The translations under genes and the position numbers were made by a program. This document shows, one piece after another, positions 12,494-25,289 of a DNA stretch of 64,000 nt. The notes beneath the pieces were generated by a model, which searched no databases, was not told the DNA's origin, and saw only the letters and a list, made by a program, of their open reading frames with translations. This DNA comes from Schistocephalus solidus (Eukaryota; Platyhelminthes; Cestoda; Diphyllobothriidea; Diphyllobothriidae). The stretch is taken from the NCBI GenBank assembly GCA_017591395.1, contig WEDG01002508.1, positions 186,001 through 250,000 of the forward strand, in the 5' to 3' direction. Each line of letters opens with the position of its first letter. The stretch's first letter is position 1.

Positions 12494-12868
12494 TTAGGTA
12501 AGGGATCTTGGCATTCGTTTGCCTGTCTTAATACAAAAAAGCTCGTGTGACCGAATGAGTTGATGTGTGATTGAAATGAGCCGTATGTCGATTATGGTGA
12601 CATTGTGTTCACCTCCATCTTCGTGAATGCGCATGTAACTGAGAAGAGCCAAGTTGTGTCTGAGACAGCATACACAGTTAAGGCGTGTGTGACGAATGCA
12701 GGTGGAGGCTTCAGGTACTGGGTCACCGATACCAATATAAAGGATTTGCAAGTGACCGACCTGACCAATTCGCGAATCGAAGATACTCTCCAAATGGGAA
12801 AGGCTTGGAATTGGGTCCACATTGATGCTAATGGCAACGATGATTATGTTCGGCAGGAGTAGGACCAT
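12494..12868 (-). pseudogene. Decayed zinc-finger tail of the non-LTR retrotransposon
   Basis: The 124-residue minus-strand frame contains DSRIGQVGHLQI, then GDPVPEAST, TRLNCVCCLRHN and LLSYMRIHEDGG. These line up in order with the RIGLVGHLRIH - TGEPVPGAPT - TRLNCPHCPRTF - GHMRIHE pattern of the retroelement fingers. The zinc ligands are partly replaced (VCC for PHC, Q-I-L-Y for R-I-H-R), so it is a relic. No RT is adjacent. Confidence 0.6.
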
Positions 12869-13334
12869 CTTTATAAAATACGCTGTTTGTGACGTTAATG
12901 GTTTGATTTTGGAAGTTGAAATCCCTGATCAGTATCTTTGGTGCAAACGATCTTCAAAGAGCTCGTTCCGTGCCGGGGACGTGAGTCGCAGGTGAGGCAG
13001 TGGCAAAACAACAGTATTCGCCTATGACTGGTCCAGTCTTTCTGACAGTGACACATCTTCTGAGCATGAGCAGATTCATCTCAGTTATCTGCGTGTATTT
13101 TAAGGTGCCTAAGGGAGATCTTCAAGGCATCCCTTTTGCGACACTTTTGTATGCCTTAGCTTGCGTGACCTCGCCGCTGGGAAAACCGCTCTTAATGCAT
13201 CGTTACGATTAGGCAACTTTAGCGCAGTTGTATCTGTTTCAGAATGACGTAAATACATAGAACACCGGTTCATTCCAGGCTCTCATTGTCAAAGATCGGT
13301 TTCTGGCACATCACTTTCAGTATTCTTCTAAGGC

Positions 13335-13510
13335 GGTTGGTCATGTCTGATTTATTAGCCATTATCCATCAGCCATACGGAAACCCAGGTGTTGCAACTC
13401 CCAAAGTTGGAATCCGCGCCCGGTTGATAAGAACTTCAACACCCTAACCACTGAGACACGTGGTTATCGTCGTCTTTTCGGTTTCGATTGGGACTATTTA
13501 TACCGGTCTG
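13335..13510 (-). repeat. tRNA-derived SINE-like copy
   Basis: It carries CTGATTTATTAGCCATTATCC and ATCAGCCATACGGAAACCCAGG, the body motif of a family repeated through the window. On the minus strand a degenerate tRNA-like head (a CCACGTGTCTCAGTGGTTAG-like box A) follows. The sequence is diverged and I see no target-site duplication. Confidence 0.5.
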
Positions 13511-13599
13511 TAGACGCTCACCGATCGGTTGCGGCTTGGTGTCTCGCATTGTCTCGCTTACGCTTGAACTCTGCCAGCAGCCGCACAGAAGCTAGTATT

Positions 13600-13775
13600 A
13601 TATGCAGAAAAACATTAACGACAAAGACAAGTGAAACTTTAATAGCCCTTTCCGGCTTACTAGTTTTCATCAGCCAGGCAAAATCAATCCTTAGTATTGG
13701 AACACCCGAAGCTCGAACCCACAATTCATTGTTTTGAAGTTAAATGTTCGAAAGGTTAAGCCATAGACTCGTTTT
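13600..13775 (-). repeat. tRNA-derived SINE-like copy
   Basis: It opens with ACGACAAAGACAAGTGAAAC and TTTCCGGCTTACTAGTTTTCATCAGCCAG. It then has an inverted box-B-like GCTCGAACCCACAA and a degenerate box A. It belongs to the same family as 62697-62895, where the tRNA-like head is best preserved. The 62-codon frame inside it is incidental. Confidence 0.5.
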
Positions 13776-14304
13776 CTTTACCAGTATTGTTTATCTGTAA
13801 GTATAAATAGACGAGGTATGACTGTTGGCGCGGCTCAAGAGAAGGTCCCAAGGCACAACGGGAAGAGTGAGTCCCGTAACCGATCTCAGTCATTTGCCCC
13901 GCACAGGAATGTTAATCCCTAGATTTATGTCGAAGAGGCTATTGGAATGATGACAGATGGACTGTCTTTAGCTGTCCAAAAGGCTGGCTGGCTTTGGACA
14001 TCCCCTTTTCAATTTTGTCCTTGATCTTGAAAAATGGAAGAAGATGCCAACTACCGTGATATGAGTTCGGCGTAGACAGTGCGGCAGTACGGCGTAGTCA
14101 GCGTTTAACTCCTGTCGAGGCACTATCAATGTCTTCTCTTTGCTAATGTTCACGCGCAAGTTAAAGCAACGACTAGGTCCACCAGCTGCTGCTCCTTATG
14201 GTGGTGTTTAACGCGCAGTCATCCGCAAACAGAAGGTTGTCGTTTGAAGACTTCGTTAATCTCGAAGATGTTTCTAATGAATGATAGTTGAGTAGTTTGT
14301 CTTA

Positions 14305-14475
14305 AGCAGAATACCATGAACGACAAACACAAGGGAGACTGGAATAGCCATTTCTGGCTTATCAGTCATCATCAGCCAGCCATACGCAACCCCAGGCGTT
14401 GTGGCACCCTAGGCTTGAATTCGCGACCTTTTGGCTGGAAGTCCAATGTTCTTCTCACTGCGCAATGGGTCAGTG
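14305..14475 (-). repeat. tRNA-derived SINE-like copy
   Basis: It contains ACGACAAACACAAGGGAGAC, ATTTCTGGCTTATCAGTCAT and CATCAGCCAGCCATACGCAA, followed by an inverted box-B remnant (CTTGAATTCGCGACC) and a tRNA-head remnant. It lies directly before an inverted PLE remnant. Confidence 0.5.
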
Positions 14476-14542
14476 CAAGGACTGATAAGATGAAGGATGT
14501 TAACTTAAAACATCACACAGGAAAGTTACAAGAGGGAAAGAG

Positions 14543-15060
14543 TCAACAGAAATAACACTTGCGAGTAAATCTGGGCATGAATATTATTAAGGCGATTGGA
14601 GATTGCATAGTTTTTGCTTCTCTCGTCGCGTATAGGCTGCTTCCATGTAGTCGAAGGTCCGAACTGTTCGTGTCCAAACATCTACTCGGAAAGCTGTAGT
14701 GAGGACTATAAATGGACCGTGGTCTGAAACATGGTTCACAATCGAATATCACGTTAATTCAAAAAGCCAGTTAGACAACTGCTCAGTAAGGCTGGCTGCC
14801 AATCGTCTTTGCCTTTGCCCAATTTACTTTCAAAAGCAAATGGACTTGACTTCATGCCACCATTTTGGGTGGCAGGCAACGGCAAGACATCCCTTGCTCG
14901 TTTCTTTTGAAGGCTTTTAGTACGAATGATTAAGACGAGTTCAAATACATTGTCCGTTCTTTGCATGGTGCAGCGCAAATGTCGCTAGATTTCTATTTTT
15001 GACAAGTAATCCTCGTTAAAAGGCAAGGATATCATGTCATATCAAGTTATTCTATCCTTC
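14543..15060 (-). mobile_element. Inverted GIY-YIG-end remnant of a Penelope-like element
   Basis: Read on the minus strand, this is a broken C-terminal PLE segment. It has CTMQRTDNVFELVLI and KSLQKKRARDVLPLPAT, then QPALLSSCLTGFLN, a stop, and MFGHEQFGPSTTWKQ. These line up with the minus-strand element at 44.2-46.4 kb (LGRTHNAAELIFISPT, KDALPLHATTN, TEHLPNWLFNQENK). The plus-strand PLE at 15180 runs away from it, so the pair forms the head-to-head arrangement seen in the other PLEs here. Confidence 0.6.
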
Positions 15061-15179
15061 TGCATGCAATATCAATTTGACCAAGGTGAACAGATATGTT
15101 GACTAGGGAAGTGTTCAAAAGCTAAAATGTTGTATGTTTGTGGGGCTGAGATATACACATAATATGCACAGCCTAAAGA

Positions 15180-16600
15180 GGACCGACGCGGAGCTGTGCA
15201 ATAAGGTACCATCCTAGACGTCCTCATGTTTAGAGAGGATAATTGTTCAATAAGTCACTCAGTTTTTCACAAACCTACTTGAAAAGGGCGAAACTTGCAC
15301 TTTACAAGCTTTGAGTCCGTACAACGGAAACGAAATCTGCTGCGTACTCTTGTTCAACGAACGAGAAATATTTCCTCTAGTGTTCCATAAGATGCAGAAA
15401 CTGCCCGCATCAAAGCAGTCTCCCTTAACTTTGGGTAACCTTAAATTTTTATGCAAAATACTGCAACCGCTTATGGCTAAAAATGACGGAACAGTCTGTT
15501 TCGAAAAAGTCCGATATGATATCCGTACCCTTTAAGGGTTAAAGCATTTCTAATGCAATCACGCGACGGTTACGATGCACCGTAGAAAGAACATACAATG
15601 CAGTTGAGCTAATCTTAATGAGTCCTACTTACTGAAGCCTTCCAATCAACCAGCCAAAGGATGCCTTACCGTTGCACGCCACCCCAAATTCTATTTCTGA
15701 ATGCACGTACATTTGCGGATGCAAATACATTAGGCAAACACAAAGGCAATTGGTAACTAGGGCACTGAGCAGTTGCCTAACGGGCTGTTTAAACAATAAA
15801 ATAAAATACCACGTTTTTTATTAAAAATCTGTCGAACCGTGGTATCGTTGTCGACCTCAAAACAGCTTTCCGAGTACTTGTTCGGGCACGAACAAATCGG
15901 GTCTTATGCTACTTGGAGGCAGCGAAGGGCGAAACCAGACTTATGCAAGCAAGAAGACGTCATGGTCAATCTCTGATTGCCCTGTCAATCTTCCAATCAA
16001 CCAGCCAAAGGATGTCTTGCCGTTGCACGCCACCCCAAACTGTGTTTCTGAATTCATGTGAACTGGCGAATTCAAAAGGGCCACTGAGCAGTTGCCTAAA
16101 GGGCTGTTTAAACAATAAAATAAAATACCACGGTTTTCTATTACTAAACATCTGCTGGACAGCGATCACCCTGTTGACCTAAAAAGAGCTTTCCGAGTAC
16201 TTGTTCGGACACGAACAAATCGGGTCTTATGCTACTTGGAGGCAGCGAAGGGCGAAACCAGACTTATGCAAGCAAGAAAACGTCATGGTCAATCTCTGAT
16301 TGCCCTGTCAATCTTCTCACCTCGATTAACGCATGGGTATGATTTGTGTAAACTCTTTCCCACCTTTCCTTTCCTCTCTGAATTGTTAAGCTACCGTCTC
16401 TGACGTGATCATTCTTTACGTTGAAGTACAGCCCTTGCTGGTATTTTGTTGCTTTTCTGTGAAAGTTCAAATTGCTGTCTAGTTCCTTTCGTTATTTGCG
16501 TAATGCAAGGACGGGTTGCAGTTCATAGGCTGTCACGGAATTTGTTGGAACCAGTACATCCTGCTGCATAAGTCTGTTTTAAAAGCGTAGTAACTCATCG
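15180..16600 (+). mobile_element. 5'-truncated Penelope-like element with a duplicated GIY-YIG segment
   Basis: Broken frames recover, in order: the end of the RT (QDILMFREDNCSISHSVFHK near 15205-15275), the linker, and the GIY-YIG endonuclease region. That region is present twice in tandem (15640-15992 and 15991-16315); each copy has YRCTPPQ, a remnant of the EHLP..LF.. motif and FRVLVRARTNRVLCYLEAAKGETRLMQ. The 3' end (about 16495-16590) carries GACGGGTTGCAGTT followed by AATTTGTTGGAACCAGTACAT. It matches the end of the 44.2-46.4 kb element. Multiple stops and frameshifts make it inactive. Confidence 0.7.
15640..16315 (+). repeat. Tandem duplication (351-bp offset) inside a PLE
   Basis: Both units start TTCCAATCAACCAGCCAAAG and end CTGATTGCCCTGTCAATCTT, offset by 351 bases. 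Shared strings run across most of the length (GGGCTGTTTAAACAATAAAA, ATGCTACTTGGAGGCAGCG). Unit 2 lacks about 25 bases present in unit 1 (the ATTTGCGGATGCAAATACAT region). The high identity suggests the duplication is younger than the decay of the element. Confidence 0.75.
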
Positions 16601-18970
16601 ATTACTTCGTGTCTCGCCTATATTCAGTTACAGTATTTTATAAGAAAAGAAAGCGAAGAAAATATGTATTATGCAGTATGTATTTGCATACCACATGGCT
16701 TGAGTATAGAGGAAAATTTATTTCTGTCCCAAATTCACATTTTGTTTCAATAAACAACTTAAACATAAGTATGCGTTCGGAACCTCAATTACTGAAACCT
16801 TTTAAGCCAATAAGCCAAACACTCAAATTTCGAGGTACCTCAGTCTTCAGTTTTCATCACTTTGTGCAAACATTGCATGCTTGATGTGTTAAAGAAATGG
16901 CTTTTTTCCGAAAACAGTTAACAGCAGGTGATGTTCAAATTTAGTGGGACATCGCACAGATTCTTTACTCTATTTCTGTCTAAGACTGGTTTCCAACATT
17001 CCTTTAACGTCCCTGCCTGTCCTGCTGGAAGTCAAAATTTTAAATATGCGAATTCAATTTCAGTTACGCACCTGAATTGTGCTCAACTTCTGCACCTTTT
17101 CTCTTCTTCTTTTCAGCCTGGCAAGGAGGCGTGCGAAAAAGAGACCTACTAATGCAGCGATTTCCCAAGGTCAGAAGCAGATTTTGTTTTGCTTTTAGGC
17201 TTCGCAACTCCGAGTGACGGAGTGGAGAGGTTTTTCGTCCAAAATCAATACTTTTAAGATTTTAGCTCACGCGAAAGGCATTGCCAATTACCCTTAAATA
17301 TACTGAACTATATTACGGAATTCCAACACATCTTGCAAGTAGGGGAATGCAGTTTCCTCTAAATTTGCTGCGCTAGGCTTCAAATTCATGAGTTCAACTG
17401 GGGGCCTAGGAAGACTATGTAGATGTTGTATGCTATAGCTTGGGATAGTATGTGGTGTTATCTGTATTTTGACGCTAGTATTGTCCGTAATTTCGAAACT
17501 TACCGAACTAAGGTGCAAGCGTAGTTACTGGCCACTAAGGATGGATAATAGGCATAGTGGGAAACGGTTATAAAAACCCCTTATCTTACATGTGACCATG
17601 CACTAACATCCAGGAAAGGTAAGACTTAGGGTTAGTGTTGGGGTAGAATTGGTATCAGTATTAAAACATGGTTATCGTTCTACACACCTCAGCTCCCAAA
17701 TGTAGCGCAGGACCATACGTTGAAATGGTTACGTACACCGTGTTCACTCGCACATTTAAAAGTACAATTGTACTTTTTTCTGTTAATGTATTTTAATTTT
17801 TAGTGAAATTATTTTATCCTTTTCAAACGGTGGGAAAAAACCATGTTAACCTCACTTTATCACATATGGTCCTACTTTTAACGCCAGGAGGGCTGGGTTA
17901 AGAGAGTTTTGTATTGCGGGAATGGATCTGGTGTTGGGGGTAGGTGGTTCAATGTAAGGAATAGAATTGTATTTTGGGTAAGCGTTAAACCTAGCACACG
18001 GATGTAGTTACCTCCTTTAATTTAACGCAACAACACCCGTTGTACGGGGTGCTTATACAAGTGTCCAACCACAGGGTTTAACTAAAAATGTAATATTTTT
18101 AACCTTCCTCCATTCGCAGCTGCCTGGGTTAGCGTAATGAAAAAGATGTTAACACTTTCTTGCTCATAGAGTATCCTAAACTTTGACTTGGTGGTACGTC
18201 GGACGGCAGATACAAGGACTACAGTTGATTGTAATGTAGACTACAAAATCCAGTTTTAACCTAACGAGTTGTCGCCAGAAAGTCCCAGTTGAGTAGTTCG
18301 TATGTCCTGGCTACCGTCAATTAAGTTTGAATAGAGGTGGAAGGGCCCAATTGCTGTAATTAAACCTCAGTCGCAAACATCTGCCTTTAGACAAGAGCAC
18401 ACATGCCACATGAATTACCACGCAGGTTGAAGAAACAAAAGTGTCCATTATCGTTTCATTAGCGCAAGTCATTTTCTGTCGTACGTTGCTTATGAATCAG
18501 TTAACCATAAAACTACTTTGGTGTATTTAGCAAAGCTATAATGCTTATCTCAAGCTTTCAAGCCCCCAGGTGGTAAAGGTTGTGTTTCAACAGCGAAATC
18601 GAAAATGAAACCACTACTGAATTACGGTGTCAGTGTGTTTCTTATGGATGAATACGGCACTGTCTTTTGTCTAATGTTACCAGCTTCCTAAACGAAATTT
18701 TGTAAGGTGCCATCTTTTTCTACAAATTATTATGAAAAAAAATGCATAATCATGCTTTGTATGGCCATGCAAACAGCATACGAGAAAAGTAACGACCCAC
18801 AATACACGTGAATTTGCGCTAATTGCCTGGGACATTGCTTTGCGGATAAAGGTTACGGTTAGGGTTTAGTTTAGGGTTAAGGTCGAAGATGGCATTAGCA
18901 ATAGGCTCAGGGTGGAGGTCATTGTCGTATTACCTGTAAGCTTTAGGTTTGCGTTATGGTTACTGTTAGC
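16601..18970. other. AT-rich region with no recognised gene
   Basis: The longer frames at 16609-16884 and 16928-17152 show no domain. GGTTAGGG-like strings at 17625-17650 and 18845-18875 resemble degenerate telomere-type sequence but are short and imperfect. Nothing else is recognisable. Confidence 0.35.
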
Positions 18971-18974
18971 GTTA

Positions 18975-19225
18975 AGAGTGTGTTTTATGTGGTGTGGCTG
19001 ACTGGCGGTTGCACCAGCCACCTGTGCCCTCTCCCGCCTCCGGTCTTCTTGACCATGTCATGACACCGGGCTCAGGTGGGGGAGGAGGAGAGAGTGTAGT
19101 AGATGCAGTACAAGTCTACTATCACTTTAAACTAAATCACGCGCAAGTCACCATCCCTGCACCACCCTTCCGTGGAGCATACAGTTGACATCGTTTTATT
19201 ACGGCGGTCGAACTGTCGTTAGCGT
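18975..19225 (+). repeat. Solo 3' untranslated module of the zinc-finger retrotransposon
   Basis: It contains GTGGCTGACTGGCGGTTGCA, CGGTCTTCTTGACCATGTCATGACACC, a GGGGGAGGAGGAGAGAGTG block, a GTAGATGCAGTACAAGTCTA block and GTCACCATCCCTGCACCACC. The order is that seen at 2450-2750, 27.05-27.33, 46.4 and 55.1-55.4 kb. No zinc-finger coding sequence precedes it, so it is a strongly 5'-truncated insertion. Confidence 0.6.
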
Positions 19226-21392
19226 TAAGATATGGGTATATTTAGCCTTCTTGAAATCTTACCCTAAGGCCACATATTCAAAGAAGGTGGAGCTGTTTCT
19301 ATTCCCACGTCTTGTTAAGCAGTCATACAAGGCATCCCTACAAAAATTCCCCAACGAATATAACCACACACAGCTTTCAAAGGAAAGGTATGCTTAAAAA
19401 CATTCAGTTGCGATAACTTACGTTCTGGGAAGAATTCCGTGCAAATATTTCAAAGGTACATTTTGGCGGATGGATGTTTTCGAGCATTCATCTTCATGCC
19501 GGTTCAATAGTCCAACTTCTTTGAGAGCCTAAAAATTGAACAGTAGTCATTGGAAAAGGGTAAGGAGTGTATGAGCATGTCATAACCCGAGTTTATAAGG
19601 GTTGCGTTCTGTTGGGGAGGAATTTACCAGAGGGGTAATGATAATGCTTCGCTACTGTAACGTTACGTGAAAGGACGGAGTTACGTGCGTGTAGGACATA
19701 AATCGGGCAAAGGGAGGTTGAGATTTTGAAGAAACGCCTTCCATGAGCAGAAGATTGGATTGTTTGGCCATGTGTCCACCAGCGCAGGAACTTGGAATGG
19801 CTCGCTGGCACATTATAGATGGCTTGGGATGCTAGGTTGACGTCTACCCGGTGACCGCTATTACCGAGTCACCAGTGAACAAGGGTTTGACTTTTTCATG
19901 TTTTGATTTGGCCCTGTGGGATGATGCATTGGCGTCGCTCGAACACGGTAGCAAGTGAAGGCCTGATCCACATTGAAGGGGCCTGAAACGGTATCCTACC
20001 CCTGACCTTCAATACGACGAAGGGGAACTTTGGAAAAGAATTCGTTTTATCTTGGTGGCTAGGCACATGAGCGAAATTTTGGAGTTCTGGCCGAATCCCC
20101 TTGGAACGAGAATAAGAGGAATACGTTTTTCTTTTCATCCCTCTGCATCTGCGTTTATGGCTATCTTTATTTCGCGAGTACGAATTATCGGGTCTAGAAA
20201 CGCAATGTTCCGAACTGGCGTAGCTGCAAATTCTTTTTTAAACCGACCGGCAAAACTCAAATAGCTCGATAGATGGGTCAGAATCTTAGTCTATTATCTA
20301 TGAACAACAATTGTGTTCACATTGCATGAAATGGCAATAGCTATTCCACCAGAGATGGGACTAACTAGGACTACCACCCTTGACAGCCTTCAGCAATGCT
20401 AGATTTGCTTACGAGTTGCTTGAACTGTTTTACATGCAACATGTTTCATAACCTTTATTTTAAGTAGTTGGATTTCAAAACTGTTCCGTCCACGCATTTG
20501 AGGGTGTCAAGGAGTATGTTGACCGTTCTCCATCGCTCGGCCAAGGTGCATTGACATGTAACTTCGATATGGCGGGAGTGTCAAAAGCCTCTGATCACCA
20601 CAGTGTGCCTTTGTATTCGCCGACGGCCCTTTTTCTTTGATGTTCACATTAATCCATTAAAGTTTAGAACATGTTTTGAGTCATGGCGGTCAAGTCTTTG
20701 ATCTGGTTAACACCCTCCCTTCTTGAAATAAGCACTTGCTAACATTTTGCAATGTGGTTGCAATAATCCCTTTTTTTCTGGCAAGCTTCTGAGGAGTGCC
20801 ACTTGCTTCCTCGTGGTTAGTTTTGCTGGAGGAACCTAGCAAACTTGTGATTAGTTACAGTTAACAAACAGTGAATAGGAAGATACCAACGTCCGCTGTA
20901 TCGGTCCATTTCACTGAATAGCAACCAGTGGTTGCATACTTTGACTCTGAGCAGAGCCTTGAGAATTCACTTTGGACTGCAAATCTTGCCTTTTTTCGGT
21001 CTACGAATAGCATCCAGCTGAAAAACCAAAAAACGAGAGGAGACATTTATGGAAACCGTTCCATTTATCATCAGCGTTTGGTGTCAATGCGAGTAGACTG
21101 TTTTGTTGGTGTGTTTAATTTACTTTCAAAATATGCAATTCCCTCGTTGGTGCTACAACCAGAATTTACGGTCAGCATAAACAGGTGTGGGATATTCCTC
21201 AAAAGAAGACGAGATAGCCAGAAGCATTTTTTGAGATTTGATTTCACTATCATCTGTCGTTGCCTGTGATCGAAAATGGGCTGCATTCTACAAACCTGCT
21301 CGAGTTATTTGGCACAGTGGTTATTGCACACTTGGTACTCAAATCAAAGGAATGATTCGTTAGGGCTAACGTTCGTCCTTTCTCTTTCAAAG
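19226..21392. other. Non-coding stretch upstream of the first kinase exon
   Basis: I found no transmembrane-coding exon here, although one is expected upstream of 21393. A frame at 19593-19811 (minus) and a 113-codon frame at 20928-21269 (plus) show no recognisable domain. It is probably intron, but this is unproven. Confidence 0.35.
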
Positions 21393-21524
21393 CTTCCAAC
21401 AGCTCCTACGTGAAAGGGTTCTACAACTCTCTAGAACAAATCAGTCTTCCAGTCAATGCGACGTTTCATCGAATCAGTAGTATCGACCGAGATGCTATCG
21501 AAATCGACGAATCATTGGGGCATG
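21393..21524 (+). CDS. Kinase-like gene, exon with juxtamembrane region and start of glycine loop
   Basis: A pyrimidine tract and AG (21391-21392) precede the exon, and a GTGAGA donor follows at 21525. The frame begins with two bases completing a codon, reads about 43 residues (SNSSYVKGFYNSLEQ, then ISSIDRDAIEIDESLGHG) and ends in phase 1. DAIEIDESLGHG is the beta1 strand and first half of the glycine-rich loop of a protein kinase, as at the start of receptor tyrosine kinase domains. The exon at 40721 begins with the matching two bases and HFGEVFRG, giving LGHGHFGEVFRG. The upstream exon, expected to end in phase 1, was not found. Support is from sequence logic only; no transcript was seen. 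Confidence 0.75.
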
Positions 21525-24500
21525 GTGAGAGTTCTACACTGCTGGCTATATGTTGAAAAGAAAAAATATATATTAACTTCAATTTTCTGATTTTTTTATC
21601 TTTCGATGTCTGCTTCGTTTCAGGAAGCCTAGCTTTCACAATGGTTTACATCTTTTTTGCTAAAAAGCAGTAACTCTACAGAGAGAGAAACAAACAGTGG
21701 ACGTTGGTTAGGTGCGAGACAGTTAAAATATTTCCTATGAACAACTGTTAGTGTTTACACGTCTTTCTTATTGATTGGATAAGTCCGGATTCCGGAAATG
21801 TTCATTAAAGGCCGCTTTTTGCTGGAGGCCTGGAAAATGTCAAGCACGAAGGTTTGCGGCTCAGGCATGAAGTTGTTTTCGTAAAAAAATTCGTTTTTCC
21901 TTTCCACTTGTGGCTATTAATTGTGATTTATACAGCGCAACTTCTTCTGTTGATTTTAATTTAAGAAACCGATTTTCGAAACTGTTGCAAAACGTTTTGA
22001 AAAATCACCTACCCCGGAAAATCGTTGAACCCATTACACGCCACCTTCAAAGTTTCAGTGCCTAATGCTTTATGAATTCATAAATCCAAAGTCTGTAGGC
22101 GCAAATGAGACTCTCTACATGCAATGTGTTTTCGCACTGTACTATAGGTCGTTTTGGGTGGAAATGGCATATTTTTCTAACTTAACCAATCATATCTCAA
22201 TCAGCATCACTAAACATTTCCGCCCTGGGTATAGAAAGGAGACCACTGACTACGCGATTCTCCTGTGCGTGTGTTTGACCCCGGGCGACTGTTTTGGTGG
22301 ACTTTCTGAAGCAATTTCGTCTGACATGGTTGAAATATTTACTAGAGGAGGGGAAATGGGTGGGGTTAAACGAACGACAGCAGTTATTCCAATCTTCCTC
22401 TAACTTTGCTCTCCTCCTTCCCCAAAATCTACATTTTTCCCTCACTTTGCCCACTCGTCCTCATCCTTACCTCTATGACTTGTTCGAAGGAGCGTTTCTC
22501 CTGTCTCTTATGTCTTGCGCACAACCCTATTAATATTTTATATCAAACTAACAAATTGGTGGAGTCTTCATTCGCGCTGTGCTACGAATTGGGCCTTCCA
22601 ACACGCTCAGTATGGCTTTTGCCCCAAACTCAATCCACACTTTCCCTTTCTCGCATTTTTGGTTCATTCCCGCTGATTCGTGAAACAACGTCATCTTTGT
22701 AATTATCACGTTCAGTTTCAAACAGATTTTGAACGTGACGGGATTGGTAAATCCTTAATTAAAACGAAGAAATGAAATTGAGCAGTATCTCGGTGCTCTT
22801 TATGGCCTTTTTCAATTCTCTTTTGCTTTGAATACAGAGAAGCTCTTATCGTATGCAGTCAGAAGGTGAAACTTAATTAGCTTATTCTTAATTCTTATGG
22901 ATTGGGGCGCAAACGAAATTGCTCGGATACCTGAATGTGACATTTGCCAACAGAGATGTCTAAAGACTGTAATCTTTGCAAGCGATAGTGCACCTACCAC
23001 GGGCGATGGAAAACTGCTTGTAATTTCGACTACTCTTGAACATTTCAGCACCTATATTTCTACGCTTTTTTGGGATCGCATCAGGACTGACGAACTTTTG
23101 TTAATGTGTTGTTGAGTTGCTGCGATTAAATGAGCTGTAGAAATAATTTAATGGTGCAGAAGGAGACCAGCGCACCTCCAACCAGCGGAGGTACAGTAGA
23201 AAACTTGTTGTTGTCTTCGAAGGAATTTTAAGTCCTTAAAGTAAGTTTGTGAGGAAGCTGGATACAAAAATTGCACAACTGGAAGGAGAGGTAGCCTTAA
23301 TAAATTAAAGGGTTGATTTTTTAGTGTCTAGTTATTGAGGTATATCACGCACTGGAGAACGAAAAGGATTACCAATTACTCTGAACTCGACTTAAATAAC
23401 TAAAATAATTTAGCTGCGTTACAATCGGAGCAAGTTTAGGAATGTTGCTCAACAGTTGTATGAAAGAACGAAAGGACGCTTTCTGGCCAGTTGTAGTACA
23501 ACTAGGCATTTTTTAATTCTGTGGATAAGCTTGGTTATTCCTAGAAGAGTATTAAGGGGACAGAAACTTCCGACTGGACCACAGGCTCACTTAATGTTGC
23601 CTGCGATTGTGAACATTGTGTGTCCTAAGGGAGGAAAAACATATGGTCTGCTGACTCAGCCCCAGTTTTTTTATATAAGCCGCTTCTTTCCCAGGACAAG
23701 CAAGCGTTGTAATAAATGTGCTTTTACGTGCACATGATCACAGATCATAGAACCTGTACTTTTCGTTAAAGCGTCTTTTTGTTTCTTAAACGGACACTCC
23801 GTGTTACATAAAGCCTTGGATTCAACTTCAAAATCTGAAGTGCGTTTTGCCGCCAAATCGATACATGTCTATGTGTAATTAACGCGTGTCTAATCATCTC
23901 AAAATTAATCAACGCAGCATGAACAAATTTTCCTTTAACATGTCATTTTAATTTATAATGTTTGGTAAATCAGTTATGCAAAATTAACATCTTACAAATT
24001 TGGTTTCACATGACAGTTTTTAAGACGTCCCTATCACGATGTTGGTCAATTTTGTGTCGCTGGGAAGTGTTTATAAATCTATTGTCACAGAGGCCGATCT
24101 ATCCTTGGCTTAAATCCCCTGCGACGTATCTGCGCTTTATTGGCGCCTTCAATGTGAATTTGCAAGTCCGTAGACATCTGACGCTTCGGAGCAGTTTTGT
24201 GGGGAATGGAAAGTGACAATTGAATCGAACCAGATAAATTTGTCTGTCATAGGGATAAGCACAGATAGGGTAGAGTTTGAGATGAGTGGCAGCTTAGGAT
24301 GCCATTCTACCACTGTGTAGCTTCCGATGTCTGATTTATTGCGTTATAGACTCGAAGTAGTTCGTATTCGGTGAAGCCATAAATTAAAACTTCGTATTTC
24401 TTGCATTTGAGCATAAGCCACTTCAAAATAGATCATGTCACAAATAGACATTTTATATTTTTGCGCTGATTTAAAATGGATTAGTCAGGAGTTAAAGAGT

Positions 24501-25289
24501 TAATATCTTCGGTAGAAACATCTCGCCCCTTCTAACACAGCGAACTACAGGGTAGCTGCATTATTCAAAATTGAGTCCAATCAATGGATTCGACAAACGT
24601 TTGGTGACATATTCCACTTTTACATTGATCTGCATTTCTTCATTTATACTCAAATATGTCATCATAGTTTATCCTAAGTAAAAGCATTTTTGATTAATTT
24701 ACTGGGCTGAAGGACTTGGGGAAATGCCATTCATTCTGTTGGTAGAGGCCGAAACCACAAATCCCTGAGATCCTCTCGTACACCCCTGCCTGTAGAGAGC
24801 GCTAAGCCTCTTCCACGTCGACGTTTTTTTCATTCGAACATTTTGCGTGAAAGGCGTCATACTAATACGACCACTGCCTGTAACAACATGCTTTGCGGAG
24901 TGGAGAGGCAATTGCATTTGCAAATGCATGCTTTTAAGAAATCTGTCGGGTGCGTTTCGCCCATCCAACCACTCCATGCAGCTGGATGCTTCTACGTGCA
25001 GGCAAAAGGCAGCCAGAACCCTACAAAACGAATGTAGCTATGCGTGTTAGTGTGTGCGGCCTGTCATGTTGCGAGATAGAACAATATTTTCTGCCACTGC
25101 GCAATGCTTCCACACATGCAAAGGAATCCATTGCTTGAACCTGGTGCAACAAATAAACTCCAGAGCCACCGATTCATAGCAAATTGTAGTTTCGTTTTTA
25201 AAACATTTTTCCAGCAGAATAATTGACCTGAGTGGGATAGTAATACAAATTATCCGGAGACATAATCTCAACTTGATTCACTCGCAGGT

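Noticed and set aside
12605..12862. 85-codon plus-strand frame
   Set aside because: It is the complement of the decayed zinc-finger tail on the minus strand.
18841..18880. GGTTAGGG-like strings suggesting an interstitial telomere
   Set aside because: Only two or three imperfect units, not a tandem array; similar short strings occur by chance in such sequence.
20928..21269. 113-codon plus-strand frame as a possible transmembrane exon upstream of the kinase exon
   Set aside because: No hydrophobic segment of about 20 residues followed by a basic stop-transfer region, and no convincing donor in phase 1.
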